Below, in pieces: positions 42,661-51,562 of a stretch of DNA of 64,000 nucleotides. Made by a program: the position numbers and the translations under genes. How positions within the stretch are numbered: position 1 is the stretch's first letter; each line of letters starts with the position of its first letter. The stretch is from Stenomitos frigidus_A. GTDB taxonomy: Bacteria > Cyanobacteriota > Cyanobacteriia > Leptolyngbyales > Leptolyngbyaceae. Location of the stretch: the NCBI RefSeq assembly GCF_963877135.1, contig NZ_CAWNSW010000001.1:1-64000 (forward strand), in the 5' to 3' direction. Under the pieces are notes generated by a model. It searched no databases and was not told the DNA's origin. It saw only the letters and a list, made by a program, of their open reading frames with translations.

Positions 42661-43677
42661 ATGGACGCTTCGATTCTATTAGTCGGAGGTGATGACTTTC
42701 TAGCAACACTTCTGGTTCGTATCCGTAACTTAGTCAGTTGCACAGTAGAGATCGCACCGAATCCTAGCGAGGCGATGCCGCTGATCCAGGCGCAGCAGCC
42801 AGATCTTGTCATTCTGCAAGGAAATCAGCCTGGTGGGTTAGAGCTTTGTCGCCAAATCAAAGAGCAAACTCGCCTCGCCTGGATTTATTGCATTCTGCTG
42901 GACTACCCAACCCAAATGCTGGCAGAGGCATGGCGCGATCGCTTCTGGGAGATGGAGTGCCGAGCGGAAGCGTTAGAAAGTGGTGCCGATGCCTACCTAT
43001 GGTGCCCCAAAAATGATGCGAAAGGCGAAGCGCTCGACATTGACGTCATTTTTCAGCAAGATCGCTTACTCAGCTCTCAGATTGCCTCTGGGCTGCGCAC
43101 GGTAAAGAATCACCGCGAACTGATGCGGACAAACGACATTTTGTCTGCGATCGCCCTTTCAGACCCACTGACCGAGCTGAACAATCGCCGCGCACTGGAT
43201 TGGGAACTCCCCCGTCAGGTGCAGAATGCCCGTTCACGCTCTGAGCAAATGAGCGCCCTGATGCTCGATGTTGATTACTTCAAAAATATCAACGATACGT
43301 ATGGTCATCCCGTTGGCGATCGCGCCCTGCAGCTAATCTCAGGTCGCCTACGGCACAACCTCCGGTTTCGCGATACGCTATTTCGCTACGGTGGCGAAGA
43401 GTTTGTCATTCTTTTGAGTAATACGGATGAACAAGAAGCGCTGCTGGTGGGTCGTCGACTCTGCCGCTTAATTAGTGACCAGACCTTTGCGATCGACGAG
43501 ACCCTCAGTCTTGACATGACCATTAGCGCGGGGGCGTCCTCTCTTAAAGAGAGTGACGACTCGAAGGGTGCCAGTCTCTTGAAGCGTGCCGATCAAAATC
43601 TACTCAAAGCAAAAGCCGCCGGACGAAACCGGGTGATCGGCGGCGAGGATGAAGAACCAGAATTAGTAAAACATTAA
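42661..43677 (+). CDS. Diguanylate cyclase with degenerate receiver domain
   Basis: This 338-residue protein has an N-terminal receiver-like domain (ASILLVGGDDFLATLLVRIR) in which the phospho-acceptor position reads PDLVILQGNQPGG, with Gln where Asp is expected. A coiled linker follows, then a GGDEF domain (DPLTELNNRRALDWELPRQV, ALMLDVDYFKNINDTYGHPV, FRYGGEEFVILLSNTDE). The active site is GGEEF. RFRD five residues before it is an intact RxxD inhibitory site. It should make c-di-GMP, but control by phosphorylation is unlikely. The ATG at 42661 is preferred to the TTG at 42655. Confidence 0.93.
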   Translation: MDASILLVGGDDFLATLLVRIRNLVSCTVEIAPNPSEAMPLIQAQQPDLVILQGNQPGGLELCRQIKEQTRLAWIYCILLDYPTQMLAEAWRDRFWEMECRAEALESGADAYLWCPKNDAKGEALDIDVIFQQDRLLSSQIASGLRTVKNHRELMRTNDILSAIALSDPLTELNNRRALDWELPRQVQNARSRSEQMSALMLDVDYFKNINDTYGHPVGDRALQLISGRLRHNLRFRDTLFRYGGEEFVILLSNTDEQEALLVGRRLCRLISDQTFAIDETLSLDMTISAGASSLKESDDSKGASLLKRADQNLLKAKAAGRNRVIGGEDEEPELVKH

Positions 43678-43709
43678 AATTTAAACATTAAAAGCCTCGC
43701 CAGGTTCTT

Positions 43710-43810
43710 AGGACTTGTTAAAAAATAACTGCACACTTTTGGCTTAGCTATCGGCTATCAGCTATCAGCTATCAGCTTTTCTCTGATTGCTGACCGCTAC
43801 GGTCAATGAC
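43710..43810. repeat. Dispersed repeat, copy A (inverted copy at 61963-62081)
   Basis: It begins AGGACTTGTTAAAAAATAAC, continues TGCACACTTTTGG, holds four near-identical heptamers of the CTATCAG type, and ends GCTGACCGCTACGGTCAATG. The reverse complement of 61963-62081 has the same order of blocks with different heptamer counts. No coding content is present. Confidence 0.9.
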
Positions 43811-43889
43811 ATTCTGTCTTTACAGTCGCTTACCTTTTTGGTGGCATCCATGCTGCAACTCGGAACCATTTTTTAACGGTTCATTGCCT

Positions 43890-46568
43890 TTATACGCCTT
43901 CTTTCACTGGGAAGCGATCGATCAGTCGAATCGCACGGTTAGCGTTAGTCTTGAGCTCATTCGGTGCATGAGGCACATGCGGAATCTGCGAGAGAAAATC
44001 CAGAGTGCGACGCAGAATACGGACGACATCACCTTCATCAAGGCTGGTATTGGCGCACAGTTCTGTCCATTCTATGCCTAGTGCCCATTGTTCCACCAAA
44101 CCCACAAGCTCGTACTCTAACCAGACCGGGAGCACAACCTGATATTTACGCTGGAACTGAAACAGACGACGACGAATGCCTCGCAACCCACCCAAGGCTT
44201 CTTCGACTTCACCTGAAAGGTCATAACGAGTCCAACTATCCGGTCGCGAGACTTCAGTGACCAGTGCAGCACACGCGGTTGCCAAATGGTGTGGATCGAG
44301 AGGGTCAAGTTCTCCAGACATCAGCGCCAAACCGAGCCACAACTCGTTATCGCCTCGAATGGCAGCGGTTGCCTGTCCTAGCGGCGTTGGTATCAACCCG
44401 TCCAGGCAGCCAAAGTGTTGCAGGATTTCAATTAAGTCGAGAAATTCTCGCCAGTGCTGCTGTGACTGCCGATCGAGCTTGTCTTGACGATCGGCCAGTT
44501 CCGTCTGCACAGCCGTAAGGCGCTTTTGTCGCTTGAGAATCGTCACGCGGTTGCCCCAGCGGTTGACTGGATGAAACTCGATCTGCTGCTGCACGCCTTC
44601 CATCCGTTGGAGTTGCTCGTACACTTCAGGGGCTTCGTCTACAGGCGAGGGCACAGAGGGAATCTGACGAGCGATCGTGGCGGTTTGGTCATTGCCCAGC
44701 TTCATCTGCCCTGGTTTGAGCGGCATTTCTGGCGGTGGAGCCAAATGATCAACGCCACTTAACCGGGGAATTTCGCCCCGCAAACCGACGACATCCTTGA
44801 CGGTAACCACGTACCAACGATTGTCCTGCCCTAAGCAAATCAGGTAAGGAAACTGACCAGAACCAGGAACTTTCATGACTAAAGCGGCAGGGAGCGGTTG
44901 AGCGACAGGCACATTGGCACCTTTAAGGCTCAAAACAGTGCCCGCGATCGCAAACGACAGGGCTACTGGTAAATCACCCGCCCGCATTTCCGTTGCCTGG
45001 TCTTGCAAAAGCTTGAGCAAGCGACGTTCTTCCTTCAACCGCTCTTGCAGTTTTTCGTACTGCGCCAGCAAATCCCAGTCCACCCCTTCCAGTTGCGCTC
45101 TCAGTTGGGCAAGCTCGGCTTCCAGATGGGCGATCGCCTCCTGTTGAGGACGCAAATAGAGCGTCGATAGATACTGCCCAAAGCTGCGCTCCACCAACTC
45201 TTTCGCTTCGTCCAGCGTATGGGTTTGCAGCAAGTTAAGCACCATGCCATAGCTCGGTGTGAACTGGCTGACCAGTGGATCAGCCCCGACTGTGGTCAAA
45301 TAGGCCGCTTCCCGCGCCCCTTCAAACGGCGTTTGCACCGTGACTACATGCCCCTGGCTATCCATACCGCGCCGTCCGGCTCGTCCCGCCATTTGCAAAA
45401 ACTCAGACGCATTCAACAAGCGATGCCCCAGATCAGTACGCTTGGACAGGCTGGAAATAACCGTTGTTCGGGCAGGCATGTTAATTCCTGCGGCCAGCGT
45501 TTCTGTAGCAAACACGACTTTGATCAGACCCTGCTGGAAGAGTTCTTCCACCAACCCTTTCCAGGCAGGCAAAATGCCCGCGTGGTGCGCTGCAATGCCC
45601 TGATACAGTGGTTCGATTTGCCCCACTCGTCCGGCTTCGGGATTTAATGCCAAAAATTCATCGATCTGGGTACGCAACTGAGCGGCTTCGGCCTCATTCA
45701 CCATTGACAAAGGGGCATCGCTGACGGCTGCGACTGCCTGGTCACAGCCCCGCCGACTGAAAATGAAATAGATGGCAGGCAGCATATCTTTTTGCCGCAG
45801 CTGGCTCAATACAAAGGCCAAATTGGGGCTTTCCTGACGCGGCCCTCGTTTGTTACCACCCGGAGCACCTTTAGCACCCTTGAGCTTGAGGCGGGGATTA
45901 ATGCGTTTCTGGCTATCGTCAAGTAAGGGAAAGAGCCCCTTGGGGTTACAGAAGTGAAACTCTAAGGGGACGGGTCGAAAATCAGAATAAATCAGTTCGG
46001 TCGGGCCGTGGACTTTATGAATCCAATCTGTTAGCTGATCGCTATTGGCCACCGTGGCGGACAATGCCACCAGTTGAATTTCGGGCGGACAGTAGATGAT
46101 CGATTCTTCCCAGACGGTACCGCGCTGGCGATCGTTCATATAGTGGCATTCGTCCAGTACTACCGCTTCGACGCCTGTGAGGGAGGCACCGACTTCGCCG
46201 ATCGGCGTGCCATAGAGCATGTTACGAAAGATTTCAGTGGTCATGACCAGAATCGGCGCATCACGGTTCACTGAGACATCTCCTGTCAGTAACCCTACTG
46301 TATCGGTACCAAAGAGTTCACGAAAGTCACGCAGTTTCTGGTTCGATAGCGCTTTGAGCGGCGTTGTATACAAGACCCGTCGCCCCCGCTTGAGCGCTCG
46401 ATGGATGGCATACTCCCCAATGAGCGTTTTGCCGGAACCCGTTGGGGCACAGACGACAACCGATCGACCCGCTTCTAATGCGACGATTGCCTGCTTTTGA
46501 AACGCATCTAACTCGAAGGGAAACAGAGTCTTCAGGTCTAGCCCTGACGCTAAAGGGGAAACAGTCAC
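43890..46568 (-). CDS. Ski2/Mtr4-like DEAD/H RNA helicase
   Basis: This ~892-residue protein has superfamily 2 motifs: FELDAFQKQAIVALEAGRSV, VVCAPTGSGKTLIGEYAIHR (Walker A), VLYTTPLKALSNQKLRDFRE, VVLDECHYMNDRQRGTVWEE (DEVH-like box DECH), ALSATVANSDQLTDWI and LQMAGRAGRRGMDSQGHVVT (motif VI). A long C-terminal region with coiled coil (~520-570) and an rRNA-processing-arch-like/DSHCT end follows. Cyanobacterial members are thought to act in RNA processing or decay. The start is GTG at 46568 (AGGA nine bases upstream) or TTG at 46574. Confidence 0.93.
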   Translation of the reverse strand: MTVSPLASGLDLKTLFPFELDAFQKQAIVALEAGRSVVVCAPTGSGKTLIGEYAIHRALKRGRRVLYTTPLKALSNQKLRDFRELFGTDTVGLLTGDVSVNRDAPILVMTTEIFRNMLYGTPIGEVGASLTGVEAVVLDECHYMNDRQRGTVWEESIIYCPPEIQLVALSATVANSDQLTDWIHKVHGPTELIYSDFRPVPLEFHFCNPKGLFPLLDDSQKRINPRLKLKGAKGAPGGNKRGPRQESPNLAFVLSQLRQKDMLPAIYFIFSRRGCDQAVAAVSDAPLSMVNEAEAAQLRTQIDEFLALNPEAGRVGQIEPLYQGIAAHHAGILPAWKGLVEELFQQGLIKVVFATETLAAGINMPARTTVISSLSKRTDLGHRLLNASEFLQMAGRAGRRGMDSQGHVVTVQTPFEGAREAAYLTTVGADPLVSQFTPSYGMVLNLLQTHTLDEAKELVERSFGQYLSTLYLRPQQEAIAHLEAELAQLRAQLEGVDWDLLAQYEKLQERLKEERRLLKLLQDQATEMRAGDLPVALSFAIAGTVLSLKGANVPVAQPLPAALVMKVPGSGQFPYLICLGQDNRWYVVTVKDVVGLRGEIPRLSGVDHLAPPPEMPLKPGQMKLGNDQTATIARQIPSVPSPVDEAPEVYEQLQRMEGVQQQIEFHPVNRWGNRVTILKRQKRLTAVQTELADRQDKLDRQSQQHWREFLDLIEILQHFGCLDGLIPTPLGQATAAIRGDNELWLGLALMSGELDPLDPHHLATACAALVTEVSRPDSWTRYDLSGEVEEALGGLRGIRRRLFQFQRKYQVVLPVWLEYELVGLVEQWALGIEWTELCANTSLDEGDVVRILRRTLDFLSQIPHVPHAPNELKTNANRAIRLIDRFPVKEGV

Positions 46569-46995
46569 GCCCAAAAATCCTAACCGTAGTGAAAACCAAT
46601 CAACCGTCGTTTTACGATCGTCCGTTCATCATATATCCTGATTTTAGACTGACCACCTTATAGTCTTTATTGGCCGAGGCTCTCCTGTAGTTAAAAGCTC
46701 GTACTTACGGTCTCTACACTCTAAAGTCTGTACTCAGTAGCACACTAAATCTATCGTTAAGCTTCCTACAGGAAGTAAGGTAGTCTTTTTGAAGCGGGCT
46801 ATAATAGCAAAGGGTGATTGAGCCCTCCATCAAACATGATGTACTGCTTCTGTTCCAGAGATAGCAGTTTAGACTGGCTAAATCGTCTAGATTAAAACAA
46901 TCATGCACATTGTCGCTGTTCGGCATCAAGCATGTCACGTACAAAACTATGTGGGTAAGCCTAATTTGAGTTTATCTATACACAACGTTGTGTTA
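46569..46995. promoter_or_regulatory. Promoter region ahead of the riboswitch
   Basis: A good -10 element TATAAT sits at 46800-46805 on the plus strand. The expected -35 position (46777-46782, AGGTAG) is poor. The transcript would run ~200 nt before the riboswitch. The remaining sequence holds no gene. Confidence 0.4.
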
Positions 46996-47112
46996 GACAT
47001 TCAGCTCAAGCGGAGGAACCAGTTTCATTGGGGCTAATCTCGGTTTTTCTGAGAGAGACACCTTCCAGTCTTAGCCCGTCAGCTAACTCCGTCGGCAATG
47101 GGAGGAGTAACC
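46996..47112 (+). ncRNA. c-di-AMP riboswitch (ydaO/yuaA type)
   Basis: The conserved blocks of the ydaO/yuaA aptamer appear in order: CTCAAGCGGAGGAACC (47005-47020), TTGGGGCTAATC (47028-47039), a variable hairpin CTCGGTTTTTCTGAGAG (47039-47055), CCTTCCAGTC (47061-47070), AGCCCGTCAGCTAACTCCG (47073-47091) and GGCAATGGGAGGAG (47094-47107). The GGGG(U/C)NAAUC and CCCGUCAGCUAAC blocks are diagnostic. The class binds c-di-AMP and usually switches genes off at high ligand. It lies 130 bp before a Usp-domain gene. The expression platform (47113-47241) contains several possible hairpins, including GGAGTCTCC and inverted GATAGGTACC/GTTACCTG. Confidence 0.88.
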
Positions 47113-47241
47113 CAAAACTATTGCTTGCCAAGCTATGGTTATTGGAGTCTCCTGATAGGTACCGCTTCAGCGCTAGACAGCGTGATCGTATCTGTTACCT
47201 GACCCACCTCTCGCAAACCCTATTCCCTGAGAGGTTCAACC

Positions 47242-47913
47242 GTGAATATTTTGTCTATGCTCGCACGTCTGCAAGACGGGCTAGGTTGCCCTGACCTCAC
47301 CAAGCAAATGGTGCTGATACCAGCACGATCATCTGAGCCACGATCGCCGAAAGCAATTAATCTCCTTGTGGGTTACAACGGCTCCCCTCGCAGCCAGACG
47401 GCTCTGGATTTGACCTTATGGATTGCCCACCGAACCCGTTTGGCAACAGGTAAACAGGTCACCGTTCAAGTCGTCTACGTGCTGGATATGGAGAACGAGT
47501 GTCAGCCTCTTTCCTCATTGCCCCATCATCTTGTTGCCACAGCGGGTAGTGACCAGATGCTTTATCCCAGCGCGATCGGCAACGGCTATCGCCACGTCGA
47601 GACAGGTCATCGCTCTACCAGTGCCGTGGCTGAACTGCCCATTCGCTCTACGTCTTGTCAGTTGAACCAGTTTGACCAGGCAGACTTAATTCTCTGGCAA
47701 GCTCGCCATATGGCAGATGAGTGGCGTGGGTCACTTAAAACCCATCTCCGGTTTGGATCGGTTGCAACAGAGCTGCGTCGTGTGGCTCAAGCAGAGTCGG
47801 CAGAGCTGCTGCTATTGGGCTGTGATGCTGCAACTCATCCCCTGGTAGAGCAATTGGCGATCGACTTTCCCTGTGCGGTGCTCGGCATTCCGCCCGCAAC
47901 GCCGATCAGTTAG
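47242..47913 (+). CDS. Universal-stress-protein-domain protein under c-di-AMP riboswitch
   Basis: This is a 223-residue protein. After ~30 leader residues it reads AINLLVGYNGSPRSQTALDL, VTVQVVYVLDMENECQPLSS, a ~55-residue polar insert, then HLRFGSVATELRRVAQAESA and ELLLLGCDAATHPLVEQLAI. This is a Usp alpha/beta fold with a degenerate nucleotide motif: GCDAATHPLV replaces the G-x2-G-x9-GS signature. GTG at 47242 follows GAGAGG. Control by the upstream riboswitch ties it to c-di-AMP and so to osmotic, potassium or wall homeostasis. Its molecular role is unknown. Confidence 0.8.
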   Translation: MNILSMLARLQDGLGCPDLTKQMVLIPARSSEPRSPKAINLLVGYNGSPRSQTALDLTLWIAHRTRLATGKQVTVQVVYVLDMENECQPLSSLPHHLVATAGSDQMLYPSAIGNGYRHVETGHRSTSAVAELPIRSTSCQLNQFDQADLILWQARHMADEWRGSLKTHLRFGSVATELRRVAQAESAELLLLGCDAATHPLVEQLAIDFPCAVLGIPPATPIS

Positions 47914-47939
47914 GTAAGCCAGACGCTTAGCTATCTTTA

Positions 47940-47974
47940 AAAGGACGCCAAGATTAGGTATCTTGGCGTCCTTT
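47940..47974. terminator. Bidirectional intrinsic terminator
   Basis: AAAGGACGCCAAGAT pairs perfectly with ATCTTGGCGTCCTTT around a 5-nt loop. A-rich and T-rich flanks suit termination of both converging genes (Usp and M48). Confidence 0.85.
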
Positions 47975-47983
47975 GGATGTGTC

Positions 47984-48970
47984 TCAATCACCCCGTCGAG
48001 CGCGATCGATTTCACGTTGCAGTGCTTCAATCTGGCGACGCAGTGCATCGACCTCGGCTTGGGAAGACTGGGATTGAGTTGCGGCAGGTGCTGAAGGCAC
48101 CTCTACCGACCCTTCAGCACCTGCACGGGGATAGTTGCCCTGCCGAATCTGTTGGTACTCGCTCGAAACTGACCACTCACGCAAAAAATGCACTCGCTCT
48201 ACTGTAAAGGGATGAGTCAGGAAGATGCCTGTAGAAAGATTATTGTAAAGGAAGAATTTGTAAACCTGGTTCAGACCATCTTGATCAAGCTCTTGGTAGC
48301 GCTCGGATTGTCGAATAAATTCATCCAGGCTAATTTCGTGGGCATGTTTGGTGCTACCACCCGCCATTTTCATCATGCTTTTCAGCACTGGATTCAGATC
48401 ATCGGTCACTAGCAGCGCAGCGCGATCGGCCGACAGTTCAGCTTTGCGCTTCCACTCAGCAAACGCCAGCAGCAGACCCGTTGTCACCAGATTACTTAGC
48501 CCAAACGTGCGCTCTGCCAGCCCCGAAATAATCTGGTTCACCCAAAGCGCCATTCGCACCAGCGTTGTGTGACCACACTTAATATGTCCCAGTTCATGAG
48601 CCATCACGGTACGTAGTTCGTGGTCATCCAGCAAATCGAGCAAACCACTGTTGATGACCATACTGGGAAACTCTTGCCCCAAAGCCAACGCATTCACAAA
48701 TGGATCTTGGGAAATAAACAGCACCGGTTCTGGAGAAACATCCAGATCACGCACACATTCCCGAAAGATTTGGTAAATGTTTGCATATTGGCGTGGTCCC
48801 ACTTGAATACTGTTGCCCATTTGATACACAAACTGCGGGCGTTCAGACAGGAACTCAACAAAGGTTCGTGCCACCAGATCGAAGCCAGGGACTCTGCGTA
48901 ACGCTTGCTCGGCTTGACGATCGAGCGGATGACGAAAAGCTTCGCTTGAGATTCCGGTATAGGTAGGCAT
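47984..48970 (-). CDS. M48-family zinc metallopeptidase
   Basis: This 328-residue protein has the zinc motif LRTVMAHELGHIKCGHTTLV (HExxH) and the third-ligand region FAEWKRKAELSADRAALLVT (ExxxD). FVNALALGQEFPSMVINSGL precedes the active site. It has no clear signal peptide; a hydrophobic stretch near aa 150-170 may associate with membrane. The C-terminus ends in a coiled coil (EVDALRRQIEALQREIDRAR). It probably acts in protein quality control. Confidence 0.92.
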   Translation of the reverse strand: MPTYTGISSEAFRHPLDRQAEQALRRVPGFDLVARTFVEFLSERPQFVYQMGNSIQVGPRQYANIYQIFRECVRDLDVSPEPVLFISQDPFVNALALGQEFPSMVINSGLLDLLDDHELRTVMAHELGHIKCGHTTLVRMALWVNQIISGLAERTFGLSNLVTTGLLLAFAEWKRKAELSADRAALLVTDDLNPVLKSMMKMAGGSTKHAHEISLDEFIRQSERYQELDQDGLNQVYKFFLYNNLSTGIFLTHPFTVERVHFLREWSVSSEYQQIRQGNYPRAGAEGSVEVPSAPAATQSQSSQAEVDALRRQIEALQREIDRARRGD

Positions 48971-48989
48971 GGTGAGGGGGGTAAGGGAA

Positions 48990-49085
48990 GGGGAGTTTTG
49001 AGTTTTGAATTTTGAGTTTTGAATTTTGAGTTAGATTTAATCGCTGACCGCTGACCGCTGACCGCTAACCGCTGACCGCGCGGCA
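48990..49085. repeat. Heptamer tandem repeats (GAGTTTT and GCTGACC families)
   Basis: TTTTGAGTTTTGAATTTTGA repeats over 48992-49030, and CGCTGACCGCTGACCGCTGA over 49042-49080. The second family also appears at 33970, 43790 and 61978. Confidence 0.9.
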
Positions 49086-49184
49086 TAGATCCTGTTCTTT
49101 TGTATCCTATTAGCCTGTTTAATTGCATCGACTCACCCATAATCATCGAAACCAACAAGCTCAAACTGTCTATCCGCAAAGGCT

Positions 49185-49601
49185 ATGACTGGATCGCGTT
49201 TTTCTCTCTCGGTCGTTCTATCTGTCATGATCGCAATGATGGCCCTGCTGCTAGGACAATCAGCGGCTACCCAGGCCTCTCCATTTCAAGACGGCAACAT
49301 GTCTCTGGGAGACACCCTTCGACAACCGAACACCTTGATTAAGCGATCAAATGTGGCATCGGGTGATTCAAAGCGGCAGTGGTTGCTTGACTCTAGGGAA
49401 GCAGCCGGTCTTGGTGCAGTTGTGGGGCTGTTTGCGATCGTCATCTTTTATAAAGCTCGTCAAATGCGTGCTGTTGCGCCTGAGGAAGCCGAGCTTTTGA
49501 GCAAGCATCCACAGCTTGAACATCCAGAGATAACGCTAACCGTAGTGCCTAGAGAAGCATTGCCGTCTGCGTTTGATTCAGACTTGCAGCTGGCGCGTTA
49601 G
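49185..49601 (+). CDS. Hypothetical exported single-pass membrane protein
   Basis: This 138-residue protein has a probable signal peptide or anchor at 7-30 (SLSVVLSVMIAMMALLLGQS), a polar middle, and a second hydrophobic helix at ~75-90 (EAAGLGAVVGLFAIVIFYKA). The cytosolic-looking tail carries no motif. AAAGG is present just before the ATG. I do not recognise the family. Confidence 0.55.
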   Translation: MTGSRFSLSVVLSVMIAMMALLLGQSAATQASPFQDGNMSLGDTLRQPNTLIKRSNVASGDSKRQWLLDSREAAGLGAVVGLFAIVIFYKARQMRAVAPEEAELLSKHPQLEHPEITLTVVPREALPSAFDSDLQLAR

Positions 49602-49669
49602 GGGTTGGGCAAAGGCGAGTTGTTGCGGTAAAGTTTTCCTCCGGTTTTCTCCTTGGTTGTGTGCGGAAC

Positions 49670-49705
49670 AGACCTTCTGACAAGTAATTGTCAGGGGTCT
49701 TTTTA
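49670..49705 (+). terminator. Intrinsic terminator
   Basis: AGACCTTCTGACAA and TTGTCAGGGGTCT form an imperfect stem followed by TTTTTATTTTT, ~70 bp after the hypothetical gene. Confidence 0.8.
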
Positions 49706-49765
49706 TTTTTGGTGTGGAGGGATGGGTGTAGGGTGTAAGAAAGGATGAAGAGGAAGGGACAAGGG

Positions 49766-51484
49766 ATGAAGCTGCTTAGCCGTAAACGACTGGCAATGCC
49801 ATGGCTCTGCTTGATGATGGTGTTGCTCAGCAGCCAGAGTGGATGGGCGTTTCCCCATCCCGATCGCGCCAAACGGGGCATGGTGGTTTCAGCACACCCC
49901 CTGGCGAGTGAAGCCGGTTTGACCGTGCTACAACAGGGTGGCAATGCGATCGATGCTGCAGTCGCTACAACGCTGGCAATTTCAGTGGTAGAGCCAGCGT
50001 CGGCAGGTTTAGGTGGGGGCGGCTTTTTGCTCCTTCGGTTGGGCAAAACGGGCGAAGTAAAGGCACTCGATTTTCGTGAACGGGCCCCTTTAGGAGCAAC
50101 GCGCACGATGTATCTGGATGCTCAAGGCAAGGTGCGCCCCAACGCCAGCACCGATGGGTATCTGGCAGTGGGTGTGCCTGGTACGGTTGCGGGACTGTAT
50201 GAAGTGCAGCATCGCTATGGCAAACTGCCCTGGAAGGCCGTGGTGGCACCCGCGACCCAATTAGCGGCAAAAGGCTTTTGGGTCAGTTGGCGGTTAGCAG
50301 ACGCGATCGCCCAGCAAAAAACGCTGCAGCAGAATCCCGCTGCCCGTAAGATTTTTACCCGCAATGGCACGCCTCTGCAAGCGGGCGATCAGCTGGTACA
50401 GAGCGATCTGGCAAAAACGCTTCAAGCACTGGCAAACAATCCACAAAGTTTCTATACAGGCAGTCTGGCGGGGACGATCGCTCGCGATATAGCTACAAAC
50501 AAAGGCTTGATCACCCTCGCAGACCTGAAACGCTACCGCCCCATCTGGCGCGACCCTGTCTGCGGCAACTTTCGAGCCACACGCATTTGCTCCATGCCAC
50601 CGCCATCCTCCGGTGGTGTTCATCTGCTAGAAATCCTTAACATCCTGGGTGATACTGATCTCAAAGCGATGGGCTGGCATAACGTCGATGCGCTGCACTT
50701 AATCGTGGAAGCGATGCGAATTGCCTACGCCGATCGCGCGGTATATTTGGGCGACCCTGACTTCGTGAAAGTCCCAGTTGCCAAGCTGATCAGCCCGGCC
50801 TATGCTAAACAGCGCCGACAGGAGATTGATCTGCAAAAAGCCCGACCTTCTAGCGAAGTACGAGCGGGTACTCCAGAAATGCTCAAACGCCTGGGTAAAG
50901 AGTCTAATGACACCAGCCACCTGAGCGTGGTGGATAGTGCTGGCAATGCTGTGAGTCTGACGTTTACAGTAAACCTGGGTTTTGGTGCTGGCGTCGTGGT
51001 TCCTGGTACTGGCATTATTCTCAACAACGAAATGGACGACTTTGCGATCGCCCCTGGTGTGCCCAATGCGTTTGGCTTAGTGGGTGGCGATGCCAACGCG
51101 ATCGCTCCTGGCAAAACGCCACTGTCCAGCATGACACCGACGATCGTCACCGAAAAAGATCAACTACGACTGGTTGCGGGCGCTCCTGGTGGAAGCACGA
51201 TCATTACGACCGTTCTACAAGTCGTGCTGAATGTGTTGGTCTACGGCATGGACGCTAAACGTGCGGTCGCGGCTCCACGTCTGCATCATCAGTGGCTGCC
51301 TGATAAACTGATGGTTGAACCGTGGGGCTTTGACCGTTTAACTCTAGAAGATTTGCGCCATCGGGGACATCAGATTGAAGAACGACGTGCCTGGGGGAAT
51401 GCTGACGCGATCGTGCGATCGCCGGATGGTTCCCTAGAAGGAGCCGCCGATCCACGGGGAGAGGGAGCCGCGTATGGGCTCTGA
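49766..51484 (+). CDS. ggt: Gamma-glutamyltransferase
   Basis: The ~572-residue precursor has a signal peptide (LAMPWLCLMMVLLSSQSGWA), then GMVVSAHPLASEAGLTVLQQ, GGNAIDAAVATTLAISVVEP, LGGGGFLLLRLGKTGEVKAL and DFRERAP. The autocleavage site is NDTSHLSVVDSAGNAVSLTF, with the nucleophilic Thr in DTSHLSV. GAGVVVPGTGIILNNEMDDF and GAPGGSTIITTVLQVVLNVL complete the small subunit. The periplasmic enzyme cleaves glutathione and other gamma-glutamyl peptides. The ATG at 49766 follows AAGGG. Confidence 0.96.
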   Translation: MKLLSRKRLAMPWLCLMMVLLSSQSGWAFPHPDRAKRGMVVSAHPLASEAGLTVLQQGGNAIDAAVATTLAISVVEPASAGLGGGGFLLLRLGKTGEVKALDFRERAPLGATRTMYLDAQGKVRPNASTDGYLAVGVPGTVAGLYEVQHRYGKLPWKAVVAPATQLAAKGFWVSWRLADAIAQQKTLQQNPAARKIFTRNGTPLQAGDQLVQSDLAKTLQALANNPQSFYTGSLAGTIARDIATNKGLITLADLKRYRPIWRDPVCGNFRATRICSMPPPSSGGVHLLEILNILGDTDLKAMGWHNVDALHLIVEAMRIAYADRAVYLGDPDFVKVPVAKLISPAYAKQRRQEIDLQKARPSSEVRAGTPEMLKRLGKESNDTSHLSVVDSAGNAVSLTFTVNLGFGAGVVVPGTGIILNNEMDDFAIAPGVPNAFGLVGGDANAIAPGKTPLSSMTPTIVTEKDQLRLVAGAPGGSTIITTVLQVVLNVLVYGMDAKRAVAAPRLHHQWLPDKLMVEPWGFDRLTLEDLRHRGHQIEERRAWGNADAIVRSPDGSLEGAADPRGEGAAYGL

Positions 51485-51562
51485 GGCTATCTTCTACCTG
51501 TGTAACCACCTTTGTAAAATTCCAGTAAGAACACGTAGACCTTCCGTAAAACCCTCATAAAG

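Noticed and set aside
49042..49080. CRISPR-like GCTGACC repeats
   Set aside because: The repeats are contiguous 7-mers without unique spacers, as in cyanobacterial short tandem repeats.
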